Shown here: positions 30,594 through 38,345 of the stretch, in pieces
Layout of the letters: each line of letters starts with the position of its first letter
Position numbering within the stretch: position 1 is the first letter of the stretch
NCBI RefSeq assembly: GCF_000380335.1
Contig: NC_021149.1
Location: 5,074,501-5,138,500, forward strand
From: Azotobacter vinelandii CA
GTDB lineage: Bacteria > Pseudomonadota > Gammaproteobacteria > Pseudomonadales > Pseudomonadaceae
Direction of reading: 5' to 3'
Length of the DNA: 64,000 nucleotides
Program-made: the position numbers and the translations under genes
The notes under the pieces: model-generated
Databases searched by the model: none
What the model was told of the DNA's origin: nothing
Seen by the model: the letters and a program-made list of their open reading frames with translations, nothing else

Positions 30594-32596
30594 CCGACCG
30601 CCCCAGCAGCCCCCCATCGACGAGCATCCTCCATCCGGCCAGCCGTACCCCCCTCCCCCTGTGCCTCGCCCTGCTGCTCGCCGCGCTGGCCCTGGCCGGC
30701 GCCGACCTCGCCGGGCGCCTGCCGGTGGCGCAGTGGCTGCCGGCGCTGCTCGCTCCGGCGGAGGACGACATGCGCCAGGTTCTTTTGCATTTCAACTGGC
30801 TGCCGCGCCTGTGCATGGCCGCGCTGTGCGGCGCCGCGCTGGCCCTCGCCAGCACCCTGATGCAGCAGGTGCTGCACAACCCGCTGGCCTCGCCGGATAC
30901 CCTGGGCGTGGCCAGCGGCGCCCAACTGGCGCTGGTGCTGGCCGGCCTGTGGGCACCGGCGCTGCTGGCCGATGGCCGCGAGTGGGTCGCCCTGGCCGGC
31001 GGCGGCCTGTCCGCCCTGCTGATGTTCGCCCTCGCCTGGCGTCGCGGCCTCGCCCCCTTGACGGTGATCCTCGCCGGGCTGGCGGTCGGCCTCTACCTCG
31101 GCGCCCTGGGCAAGGGCCTGCTACTGACCCGCGAGCAGGACCTCGGCGCGCTGCTCATCTGGAGTTCCGGCTCGCTCGTCCAGAACGGCTGGCAAGACAT
31201 GGGCTTCCTCCTGCCGCGCCTGGCCGCGGTGCTGCTGCTGATGCTGCCGCTGCTGCGCCCGCTCGCCCTGCTGGAGTTGGACGACAGCGGCGCGCGCAAC
31301 CTCGGCGTGTCGCTCGGCCCGCTGCGCGGCATGGGCCTGGCCCTGGCGGTGTACCTCAGCGCCTGCGTGACCAGCAGCGTCGGGGTGATCGGCTGCGTCG
31401 GCCTGGCCGCCCCGGCCATCGCCCGCCTGCTCGGCGCACGGCGTTTCGCCCAGCGGCTGTTCTGGGCGCCGCTGCTCGGCGCAGCGCTGTTGCTGGTCAC
31501 CGACCTGGCGGTCCAGCGCCTGGCCGGCCCGCGGATCGAACCGTTGTCGACCGGCACCGTCGCCAGCCTGCTCGGCGCGCCGCTGCTGCTCTGGCTGCTG
31601 CCGCGCCTGCAAGCCGCCGGCGGCCACCCACAGGTCGCCGCCGTCGCGCCCTGGCGCCACCCGCATCCCTGGCGCCGGCTCGCCCTGCTCGGCGTCCTGC
31701 TGCTGCTCGCCACCCCGCTCGCCCTCGGTTTCGGCCAGGGTCCGCACGGCTGGGGCTGGCGAACCGACGCGGCACTGCTCGACCTGCGCCTGCCGCGGCT
31801 GGTCGCCGCCCTCGCCGCCGGCACCCTGCTGGCGTTGGCCGGCACCCTGGTGCAACGACTCACCGCCAATCCCATGGCCAGCCCCGAGTTGCTCGGCCTC
31901 GGCACCGGCGCGGCGCTCGGGCTGGCGGCGCTGCTGTTCCTGCTGCCCGGCGCCGGTCTGGCGCTGAAACTGCCGCTCGGCGCCGGGGGCGCCGTGGCGG
32001 CGCTGCTGCTGATCGTGGCGCTGAGCTACAGAAACGGTTTCGCCCCCGAGCGGGTACTGCTGATCGGTATCGCCCTGACCGTCTTCTTCGATGCGCTGCA
32101 GGCGATACCGCTGGCCGGCGGCGATCCGCGCGGCTTGAGCCTGCTCGGCCGGATGGCCGGCTCCACCTATTTCGTCGATGCACCGACCGCCTGGACACTG
32201 CTCGCCGGCGCCCTGCTGCTGTTCGCCGCGACGCTGCCCTGCGCGCGCTGGCTGGAACTGCTGCCGCTCGGCGAAGGCAGTGCGCGCGCCCTCGGCGTGC
32301 CGCTGGCGCGCAGCCGCCTGTGCCTGCTGCTGCTGGCAACGCTGACGAGCGCCGGAGCGACCTTGCTGGTCGGCCCGCTGAGCTTCGTCGGCCTGCTCGC
32401 CCCGCACCTGGCGCGCCGGCTCGGCCTGGCCCGGGCACTGCCGCAACTGCTCGGCGCCAGCCTGCTCGGCGCGCTGATCCTGCTGCTGGCCGACTGGCTG
32501 GGACGCAACCTGCTGTTTCCCCTGCAACTGCCGGCCGGCCTGCTCGCCCCGCTGGTCGGCGGGGCCTGCTTCATGCTTTGCCTGAAGCGGCGCTGA
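30590..32596 (+). CDS. Fused FecCD-type siderophore permease, FhuB-like
   Basis: 668 residues, two FecCD permease halves joined in one chain, as in FhuB. Each half carries the family motif: FNWLPRLCMAALCGAALALA with NPLASPDTLGVASGAQLAL in the first, and DLRLPRLVAALAAGTLLALA with NPMASPELLGLGTGAALGLA in the second. The late conserved GVIGCVGLAAPAIARLLG and LSFVGLLAPHLARRLG loops, which contact the ATPase, are both intact. About 20 membrane segments are expected. The fused form distinguishes this operon from FepCDG-type systems. Confidence 0.93.
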   Translation: MTDRPSSPPSTSILHPASRTPLPLCLALLLAALALAGADLAGRLPVAQWLPALLAPAEDDMRQVLLHFNWLPRLCMAALCGAALALASTLMQQVLHNPLASPDTLGVASGAQLALVLAGLWAPALLADGREWVALAGGGLSALLMFALAWRRGLAPLTVILAGLAVGLYLGALGKGLLLTREQDLGALLIWSSGSLVQNGWQDMGFLLPRLAAVLLLMLPLLRPLALLELDDSGARNLGVSLGPLRGMGLALAVYLSACVTSSVGVIGCVGLAAPAIARLLGARRFAQRLFWAPLLGAALLLVTDLAVQRLAGPRIEPLSTGTVASLLGAPLLLWLLPRLQAAGGHPQVAAVAPWRHPHPWRRLALLGVLLLLATPLALGFGQGPHGWGWRTDAALLDLRLPRLVAALAAGTLLALAGTLVQRLTANPMASPELLGLGTGAALGLAALLFLLPGAGLALKLPLGAGGAVAALLLIVALSYRNGFAPERVLLIGIALTVFFDALQAIPLAGGDPRGLSLLGRMAGSTYFVDAPTAWTLLAGALLLFAATLPCARWLELLPLGEGSARALGVPLARSRLCLLLLATLTSAGATLLVGPLSFVGLLAPHLARRLGLARALPQLLGASLLGALILLLADWLGRNLLFPLQLPAGLLAPLVGGACFMLCLKRR

Positions 32597-32801
32597 AGGC
32601 GTCCCTTTCCTTGGTTCGGAGTCCCAAAGAGGCGAAGTCGATGGCGCTCCCCTCTTAATTCGACCTTGTTCGAGCGATCCTTCGCGCCCTGTTGGCCGAT
32701 ACGTGGCGCGCGGTCGCCAAGGCTACTTCGAGCGGACCGGCCGGTTCCTTGTAGCGGCCGATCGCGCGCCCGTTCGGCAGCGGCATCCGGGCGTGGCCGG
32801 A
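32597..32801. other. Convergent gap after fhuB-like gene
   Basis: 205 bp between convergent genes with no supported CDS. I did not find a thioesterase or other NRPS remnant in the frames that follow the E-like domain. Confidence 0.4.
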
Positions 32802-34139
32802 TCAGGCGCGTCGTCGGGGGCTCAGGCTGCCCGAGGCGTGGGCGCAGTGGGCGCGGATCGCCCGCAGTTCGTCCTGCAGACGCTGCAGCAAACCCTCGAG
32901 GGTCGGCCGCTGCCACTGGCTGGAGCTGAAGTCGAAGCGCAGGTACAGGGCGTCGCCGCGCTGCCCGGCGGCGATACACAGGGGAGCGTCCAGCGGTGCG
33001 TCGGCCTCGCGCCAGAGACCGGCATCGAGCAGGCGCAGCGGCCCGGTTCCCTCGTCCTCGTCCGGCTCCCGGTAATCGAACAGCACCTGCGGGGCGACGC
33101 CGGCCAGTTCGCCGCGCCGGCACAGCAGGCCGTAGGCCAGGCCGCCGTCGTCCACGGCGCGCAGTTGTTCCCTGATCGCCTCGAGGCTGCCCGGCAGGTC
33201 GGCCGCCGGCTGCAGGCGCAGCGGGTAGAGGCTGGAGAGCCAGCCGACCGTGCGGTCGGGATCGAGGTCGTCGAACAGCGGCATACGGCCGTAGCCTTGC
33301 AGGTGCAGGCAGACGCAGCACTGCTCGCTCCAGGCGCAGAGCACCCGGCTCAGCGCGGTGAGCAGCACCTCGTCGGCGCGCAGCCGGTAGGCCTGCCGGG
33401 CGGCCTGCAACAGTTCGCGGCTGAAGTCGGCCGGCAGGATCAGCTCGAGGTGCCGGCGCTGACCCTCGCAGGCCGGCTCCCGGGACAGCAGGGGCAGTTG
33501 CGAACAGGCGCGCTCCTGGGCCCGCCAGAACGCGCGTTGCGCGCGGGCCGGGCCGGCGGCCCAGTCGTGCAGGCGTTCGGCCCAGGCCTTGAAGGAGGCG
33601 GACTTCGCCGGCAGCGCGACGCACCGCCCCGTCGCCAGTTGCCGGTAGGCGGCCAGCAGGTCCTCCAGTAGCCACCGCCAGGACAACCCGTCCGCCACCA
33701 GTTGATGAACGACCAGCAGCAAGCGGTCGGCGCGACCGGCCCGACTCAGGCGGCAGGCGCGCAGCAGCGGACCGCTTCGCGGGTCCAGGCCGCGCTGGAC
33801 TTCGGCGGCCAGCGCGGCGATCCCGGCCTCGTCGTCCGCCGCGCGCAGCCAGAGCAATTCGTGGCGCCCGTCCGGCTCCCCATACCACTGGCGCCAGACG
33901 CCGTCTTCCTCGGCGAAACGCAGGCGCAACGCGTCGTGCTGCGTCACCAGCGCCTGCAGGGCCTGTTCCAGCAGGCCCGGCTCCAACGCCTCGGTCAGTT
34001 CGAACAGCAGGTAGCGGTTGCACGGCGCCGCGCCCTGGCGCTCGAGCAGACGCGCCTGGAGCGGCAACAGCGGCACGGCCCCCATGACCGGCTCCGGCCC
34101 GGCCGGCGACAGGGGAGAAAGCGGGGAATAGGCGGTCAT
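32802..34139 (-). CDS. Freestanding NRPS epimerization/condensation-like domain with altered HHxxxDG motif
   Basis: 445 residues from ATG 34139. The chloramphenicol-acetyltransferase-like fold of NRPS condensation/epimerization domains is recognisable: LLPLQARLLE at the N-terminus, LRLRFAEEDGVWRQWY, and the E-domain-type signatures DRTVGWLSSLYPL and YGLLCRRGE. The core motif usually written HHxxxDG reads HQLVADG at 145-151, so the catalytic second histidine is glutamine (codon 33702-33704). No adenylation, carrier or thioesterase domain is attached. It lies 79 bp downstream of a MbtH-like gene. It could be a decayed NRPS remnant, a non-catalytic partner, or an enzyme with a different mechanism. 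Confidence 0.8.
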   Translation of the reverse strand: MTAYSPLSPLSPAGPEPVMGAVPLLPLQARLLERQGAAPCNRYLLFELTEALEPGLLEQALQALVTQHDALRLRFAEEDGVWRQWYGEPDGRHELLWLRAADDEAGIAALAAEVQRGLDPRSGPLLRACRLSRAGRADRLLLVVHQLVADGLSWRWLLEDLLAAYRQLATGRCVALPAKSASFKAWAERLHDWAAGPARAQRAFWRAQERACSQLPLLSREPACEGQRRHLELILPADFSRELLQAARQAYRLRADEVLLTALSRVLCAWSEQCCVCLHLQGYGRMPLFDDLDPDRTVGWLSSLYPLRLQPAADLPGSLEAIREQLRAVDDGGLAYGLLCRRGELAGVAPQVLFDYREPDEDEGTGPLRLLDAGLWREADAPLDAPLCIAAGQRGDALYLRFDFSSSQWQRPTLEGLLQRLQDELRAIRAHCAHASGSLSPRRRA

Positions 34140-34218
34140 GTCGGCATCTCGGGAGCGGCGCGACCCGGCCAGCGGGAGGCGGCCGGGGTTTCGGCGCCAG
34201 CGGACGGCGGCGCCGCTC

Positions 34219-34422
34219 TCACTTGCCCATGGCTTCGCGCAGGCTGCTCGGACGCATATCCGACCAGATCCCGGAGATGTGCGCCAGGCAGGTCTGGCGG
34301 TCGCCGCAGATGCCGATCTCCTGCCAGCCGGCCGGCACCGGCTTGTACTCCGGCCAGATCGAATACTGCCGCTCGGCATTGACCACCACCTGGAACTGGG
34401 TATCGGCTTGATCGAAATTCAT
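34219..34422 (-). CDS. MbtH-like protein
   Basis: 67 residues, full length for the family. The signature [19 protein letters not shown] is followed by the conserved tryptophan region [14 protein letters not shown]. MbtH proteins bind and activate NRPS adenylation domains, often for siderophores. The start ATG 34422 has AAGGAG 7 nt upstream. A Fur-like box lies 67 bp upstream, and the E-like domain gene follows. No adenylation domain is encoded in the window, so its partner must lie elsewhere. Confidence 0.92.
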   Translation of the reverse strand: MNFDQADTQFQVVVNAERQYSIWPEYKPVPAGWQEIGICGDRQTCLAHISGIWSDMRPSSLREAMGK

Positions 34423-34488
34423 GGCTTGACTCCTTGGTCCGGTCGGGCGGCACGCTGCCGCATTACAGTTTTACAGACGAACGAATAC

Positions 34489-34507
34489 GCGAATAATTTT
34501 CATTAAC
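34489..34507 (-). promoter_or_regulatory. Fur-like box upstream of the mbtH-type gene
   Basis: Read on the - strand, the 19-mer GTTAATGAAAATTATTCGC matches the Fur consensus at 14 of 19 positions, 67 bp before the start codon. Iron control of mbtH plus the E-like gene is inferred. Confidence 0.5.
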
Positions 34508-34729
34508 TATCGAACTCGGATACCTCCCGTCCCGCACGACCCGACTTTCCACAGCCTTGGGAAGACTTCCCGGAGCGCGTCCTCGAAGGCGATCTCCACC
34601 AGCGGACGCGAGCGCGACTGGCTTCCAGCGCTCCTGGTCCCGACTCATCCGCCGTGCCCTCGACAGTGGGCGAATACACGGAGGCGTCCCTTCACCGACC
34701 GCTTCTCTGGCTCCGGGACAGGCACAAAT
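34508..34729. other. Intergenic region between mbtH and the TSUP gene
   Basis: No supported gene. Together with the Fur-like boxes at both ends, the gap spans 466 bp (34423-34888). A short - strand frame here has no start codon context and was rejected. Confidence 0.35.
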
Positions 34730-34748
34730 CTAAATGATAAATATTATC
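34730..34748. promoter_or_regulatory. Second Fur-like box
   Basis: CTAAATGATAAATATTATC matches the Fur consensus at 14 of 19 positions within an AT-rich stretch. It is 141 bp upstream of the TSUP gene and 308 bp upstream of the mbtH-like gene, so it may serve either direction. Confidence 0.5.
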
Positions 34749-34888
34749 AATACAATAACGGCACATCGGAAAAGCCATCTCCCGAGGCAGCCGCCGCTCC
34801 GCCACGCTATTGCCCCGCCCCGGCGAAACGGGTACAGCTAGGCGCCTTCGCCATGCCTGGCGCGCCCCTTCAGGAGCACCGCACATCC

Positions 34889-35629
34889 ATGCTGTCCACG
34901 GAACTCCTTCTCGTCGCCGTACCGGCAGTACTGCTGACCGGCCTCTCCAAGGGCGGTTTCGGCGGGGCCTTCGGTGGCATCGCGGTACCCCTGCTGGCCC
35001 TGGCGGTACCGCCCACCCAGGCCGCGGCGATCATGCTGCCGATCCTCTGCACCGCCGATCTGGTCGGCCTGCGTGCCTACTACGGCAAGTGGGACGCGGC
35101 GAACCTGAGGATCATGCTGCCCGGCGCGCTGCTCGGGGTGCTGCTCGGCTCGCTGAGCTTCGGCATGCTCGACGAGCGGATCATCGCCCTGCTGATCGGC
35201 GGCATCGCCGTGGCCTTCGTGCTACTCAACCTGCTGCGCCCGCCGGCCGGCACGGCCGGGTTGCCGCCAGCGCGCGGCAAGGGCACGGCACTCTCCGCGC
35301 TGGCCGGCTTCACCAGCTTCGTCGCCCATGCCGGCGGCCCGCCGGCGATGATGCACCTGCTGCCGCAGCAGTTGGACAAGGTGCGCTACGTCGCCACCAT
35401 CAACGTCTTCTTCCTGCTGACCAACGCGATCAAGCTGCTGCCGTACGCACTGCTTGGCCAGTTCTCCGGCGACAACCTGCTGACCAGCCTGTTCCTCGCC
35501 CCCCTGGTTCCGCTGGGCGTGTGGGCCGGACTCTGGCTGCAGGAGCGAGTCGATCACCTGTGGTTCTACCGCATCGCCCGCGCCGGCCTGCTGCTCGCCG
35601 GCATCCAGTTGATCCTGCAGAACCTCTGA
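34889..35629 (+). CDS. TSUP (TauE/SafE) family membrane permease
   Basis: 246 residues from ATG 34889, with AGGAG 12 nt upstream; an in-frame ATG 36 bp earlier lacks this spacing. It has about eight hydrophobic segments and the family features LTGLSKGGFGGAFGGIAVPL near the N-terminus and GFTSFVAHAGGPPAMMHLLP in the second half. TSUP proteins export sulfite, sulfoacetate or related organic anions. The substrate is unknown here. A terminator follows at 35654. Confidence 0.85.
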   Translation: MLSTELLLVAVPAVLLTGLSKGGFGGAFGGIAVPLLALAVPPTQAAAIMLPILCTADLVGLRAYYGKWDAANLRIMLPGALLGVLLGSLSFGMLDERIIALLIGGIAVAFVLLNLLRPPAGTAGLPPARGKGTALSALAGFTSFVAHAGGPPAMMHLLPQQLDKVRYVATINVFFLLTNAIKLLPYALLGQFSGDNLLTSLFLAPLVPLGVWAGLWLQERVDHLWFYRIARAGLLLAGIQLILQNL

Positions 35630-35653
35630 GCCGACGGCGAAGAAAGGGCGTGG

Positions 35654-35692
35654 CCTTGCAGCGTCCCGGACGCTGCAAGGTGCGGCCCTTTT
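35654..35692 (+). terminator. Intrinsic terminator after the TSUP gene
   Basis: CCTTGCAGCGT (35654-35664) pairs perfectly with ACGCTGCAAGG (35670-35680); GGCCCTTTT follows. It lies 25 bp after the TSUP stop. Confidence 0.7.
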
Positions 35693-35766
35693 GCCTTAAG
35701 CTGCGCATCCAGCCGCTGCGCACAGCGCTGCGAAGACCATCGCCGCCCCGTTCCAGGACCTCCGAC

Positions 35767-36330
35767 ATGAGAACACGCCACTTTCTCCCCCTGCTTGCCC
35801 TGACCCTCCTGCCCGGCGCCGCCTTCGCCCATCCCGGGCATGGCGGGAACGGCCTGATCGCCGGCCTGCTGCATCCTCTCGGCGGCCTGGACCACCTGCT
35901 GGCGATGCTGGCCATCGGCATCTGGGCCGCACAACAGCCGCGCAGCCTGAAACTCGCCGTGCCGGCCACCTTTCTCGTCGCGCTGCTCGGCGGCTTCGTG
36001 CTGGCCATGACCGGTACCGGCCTGCCGCAGGTGGAAACCGGCATCGCCCTCTCCGTGCTGCTGAGCGGCCTGCTGATCGCCTGCGCCGCCCGCCTGCCGG
36101 CGCCGGTCGCGCTGACCCTGACCGCGGTCTTCGCCCTGTTCCACGGCCATGCCCACGGCCTCGAAGTCAGCGGCAACCCGCTGGGCTTCGCCGCCGGCTT
36201 CCTCGCCGCCAGCCTGGGCCTGCTCCTCGGCGGCGGCCTGCTCGACGCGGCCGTGCAGCGGCGCCTGCCCCTGCTGACCCGCGGCGTCGGCGCGGCCATC
36301 ACCGCCAGCGGCGCACTGATGATGCTCTGA
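35767..36330 (+). CDS. hupE: HupE/UreJ-type nickel (or cobalt) permease
   Basis: 187 residues. The signal-like N-terminus MRTRHFLPLLALTLLPGAAFA is followed by HPGHGGNG, a histidine cluster. Six further hydrophobic segments follow; LLHPLGGLDHLLAMLAIGIW and ALFHGHAHGLEVSG are the family metal-binding signatures. HupE proteins supply Ni2+ for [NiFe] hydrogenase assembly, and the hox-hyp operon lies 2 kb downstream on the other strand. It is a separate transcription unit flanked by terminators on both sides. Confidence 0.92.
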   Translation: MRTRHFLPLLALTLLPGAAFAHPGHGGNGLIAGLLHPLGGLDHLLAMLAIGIWAAQQPRSLKLAVPATFLVALLGGFVLAMTGTGLPQVETGIALSVLLSGLLIACAARLPAPVALTLTAVFALFHGHAHGLEVSGNPLGFAAGFLAASLGLLLGGGLLDAAVQRRLPLLTRGVGAAITASGALMML

Positions 36331-36355
36331 CCGCCAAGGCGATCCGCGACCTCCG

Positions 36356-36381
36356 GACCGGGCTTCTGCCCGGTCTTTTTT
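36356..36381 (+). terminator. Intrinsic terminator after hupE
   Basis: GACCGGGC (36356-36363) and GCCCGGTC (36368-36375) form an 8-bp stem with a TTCT loop, followed by six T residues. Confidence 0.85.
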
Positions 36382-36421
36382 CGTGCGGGCACCGGACAGG
36401 CACAAATCCGCCAACCGCCTC

Positions 36422-36435
36422 CTGACACAGATCAA
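36422..36435. promoter_or_regulatory. Anr/FNR-like box upstream of glycine-zipper gene 1
   Basis: CTGAC-ACAG-ATCAA matches TTGAT-N4-ATCAA at 8 of 10 informative positions. It lies 181 bp upstream of the 36616 start. A CGCGACAAA/TTTGTCGCG inverted repeat (36461-36469 with 36493-36501) and a strongly AT-rich stretch at 36525-36560 follow. Confidence 0.4.
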
Positions 36436-36615
36436 CAAAAATCCGATCTCATGCAGGAATCGCGACAAAAGCCCCTGTCGACAACGCGACACTTTGTCGC
36501 GCAGATTATTCGATTCAAAGTACAACTAATTGATTTTTAATTAATTTATATATTTGGCACATTTAATGTAAGGTGAAAAGCGAAGCCCACTGAAACGCTC
36601 TTCGGAGGACCCGTC

Positions 36616-37020
36616 ATGAACATGCACAGGTTCGGCATCCTGGCCCTGACCTTCAGCCTGCTGGCCTCAGGTAATGCGCAGGCGGATGAGATCAGCGGGG
36701 AAAGCGAAGAGCGGACCGCCGACAAGTCCACCGGCGGCATGACCGGCCTGATGGTCGGCGCCATCGGCGGTCCGATCGGCGCCTTGATCGGCGCCGGTGT
36801 CGGCGCACTGGTCGGCAGTTCCAGCCACGCGTCAGGCGCCGATGGCGAGCAGGCCTTCCAGGCCCGCGGCGACGGCGCCAGGGTGAAGACGGTGCGTTCC
36901 CCCGGCCGCCGCTTCGCGACCGGCGATCAGGTCGAGATCCACGGCAACCGCCCTTCTCCCGGATCCGCCGGCAAATCCGCTGCCCTGGCCGACAACGCCG
37001 GTGCGCGCACCCTGCACTGA
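36616..37020 (+). CDS. Small exported glycine-zipper protein, copy 1
   Basis: 134 residues. The signal peptide MNMHRFGILALTFSLLASGN ends in AQA before DEISGE. The core is a glycine-zipper segment at about 42-70 with GLMVGAIGGPIGALIGAGVG and more small residues, which could form a membrane-spanning or oligomerising helix. The C-terminal part is polar, with KTVRSPGRRFATGDQVEIHG. TCGGAGGA precedes ATG 36616. I recognise no named family beyond the glycine zipper. The next gene is a paralog with the same layout. Confidence 0.75.
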   Translation: MNMHRFGILALTFSLLASGNAQADEISGESEERTADKSTGGMTGLMVGAIGGPIGALIGAGVGALVGSSSHASGADGEQAFQARGDGARVKTVRSPGRRFATGDQVEIHGNRPSPGSAGKSAALADNAGARTLH

Positions 37021-37168
37021 GGCGGCGAGCGCTTCATACAGTCCGATCCATCAGCGATGCAGCGGATGCTGCCAGGTCCGCCGCGCCGAGCCCCGAGGAC
37101 ACCGGGGCACCAGGCCGGCCCCGCAGGCCTCCCGCCCCCTCCTTAAGCACAAGAGCGCACTCATCTTC

Positions 37169-37182
37169 TTGACCCATATCAA
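37169..37182. promoter_or_regulatory. Anr/FNR-like box upstream of glycine-zipper gene 2
   Basis: TTGAC-CCAT-ATCAA matches TTGAT-N4-ATCAA at 9 of 10 positions, 114 bp before the start at 37297. It suggests induction at low oxygen. Confidence 0.6.
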
Positions 37183-37296
37183 TCGAATGGTTATTTTGCA
37201 TCGCAACGGAGACGAAGACCTGCCACAAGCACCGCACCGCGTCCCGATCGACCGATTTCACCAAGATCGCTGGAACCCTTCCTCGGAGGAACCGAC

Positions 37297-37689
37297 ATGA
37301 AAAAGCTCAGCACCCTGGCCCTGACTCTCGCCCTGCTGGCTGCCGGTAGCGTGAACGCCGCCGAAGTTCTCGAGGAAACCAAGGATCAGACCACCGGCAA
37401 GTCGATCGGAGGCATGAACGGCATGATGATCGGTGCGATCGGCGGCCCGATCGGCATGCTGGTCGGTGCCGGCATCGGCGCCCTGTTCGGCGGCGAGGCC
37501 CAGGAAGCCAGCGGCCTCAGCGACCGCGCCTACAAGGTCCGCACTGCCGATGGCAAGGAAAAGGTGGTGCGCTCGGCCGAGAAGTTCGCCGTCGGCGACA
37601 AGGTCGAGACCCGCGGCAACCGCGCCTTCAGCGATGTCGCCATGGCCGATGACCGTCTTTACGACAGCGCGCTCAGCTATCGCGAGTGA
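37297..37689 (+). CDS. Small exported glycine-zipper protein, copy 2
   Basis: 130 residues with signal peptide MKKLSTLALTLALLAAGSVNA before AEVLEE. The glycine-zipper helix at about 40-67 contains GMMIGAIGGPIGMLVGAGIG. The C-terminal domain has KVVRSAEKFAVGDKVETRGN, parallel to the first copy. CTCGGAGGA precedes ATG 37297. The role is unknown; the AIGGPIG core and the separate promoter regions indicate an old duplication with distinct regulation. A long terminator closes the gene. Confidence 0.75.
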   Translation: MKKLSTLALTLALLAAGSVNAAEVLEETKDQTTGKSIGGMNGMMIGAIGGPIGMLVGAGIGALFGGEAQEASGLSDRAYKVRTADGKEKVVRSAEKFAVGDKVETRGNRAFSDVAMADDRLYDSALSYRE

Positions 37690-37697
37690 TTGACTCC

Positions 37698-37739
37698 GGA
37701 AAGCAAAAGCCCGGCTCTTCAGCCGGGCTTTTGCTTTCC
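37698..37739. terminator. Perfect 19-bp bidirectional hairpin
   Basis: 37698-37716 and 37721-37739 are exact inverted repeats of 19 bp around CTTC. The stem contains AAAAGC on one side and GCTTTT on the other, so it can terminate transcription from either strand. Confidence 0.85.
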
Positions 37740-37851
37740 GGGTTCAGTTGAATTGGCGTCTTGTGCGCAAGCCCCATGTGCTTTTCGGCTACAAGCAGGC
37801 GCAGGCCCGCTCTCCATCGTTATGACGAAGCGCTTTCCGCTGCCCGACCGG
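37740..37851. other. Gene-free spacer before repeat element A
   Basis: No gene or clear motif seen between the terminator and the repeat element. Confidence 0.3.
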
Positions 37852-38283
37852 CAGGTTTCGCCTTGCACGGCGAGTTCCTTTCTTCTTGCTTGCCTGTACG
37901 GGACCGGGGAGTTGGCAGACAGTCGAGAGAAAAGCTGGAGGGCTCCGCTTCGGCTTTGACGCCCAGGCCATCAGGCAGCGCCGAACGCCCCTTTCAGGAG
38001 GCCGAGCGGAGTTGTCGCGCAAGGGGTCGAGCGGCATGGATGCCGCGACGACTGCATGGATGCAGGAGGTAGAGCGACGCAGGATGCCAAAGCCGAGAGC
38101 TGCGAGGGCTATGGATGGCCCTTCGCAGGGGGCCGCCTAGACCGGGCCCCTGGAGCGACGACGCAGGGAGGGAACCCCGCCGCAGGCGGGGCCGGATGAC
38201 AGGGGCAAGCGTTTTTGCTTACTTTTGCCCCGGCCGGGCAGGCGCGACTGACAAAAGTAAGTCGCCGTGCAGGGTGAAACCTG
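37852..38283. repeat. Dispersed non-coding repeat element A with 22-bp terminal inverted repeats
   Basis: 37852-37873 and 38262-38283 are inverted repeats matching at 20 of 22 positions. The interior from about 37972 shares long stretches with the block at 52631-52841: CAGGAGGCCGAGCGGA, GGGGTCGAGCGGCA, ATGGATGGCCCTTCGC, GGGCCCCTGGA and AGGGAGGGAACCC. It also holds a hairpin CTTACTTTTG/CAAAAGTAAG (38218-38227 with 38252-38261). No gene is supported. It lies just downstream of hypE. Confidence 0.75.
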
Positions 38284-38345
38284 TGGGTCGTGCCGAGGAA
38301 AGTGCACCGGTTTCACATCAAAAGGTCGTGCAAACGTCCACCTTG

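Noticed and set aside
34507-34622. Possible - strand remnant reading PLVEIAFEDALREVFPRLW, reminiscent of the start of an ECF sigma factor
   Set aside because: About 38 codons between stops with no start codon or ribosome binding site; resemblance is too short to support a pseudogene call.
37690-38160. Small open frames (about 80-100 codons) in the region after glycine-zipper gene 2
   Set aside because: They lie in the terminator and the repeat element, have no ribosome binding sites, and differ in frame from the equivalent frames in the other repeat copies.
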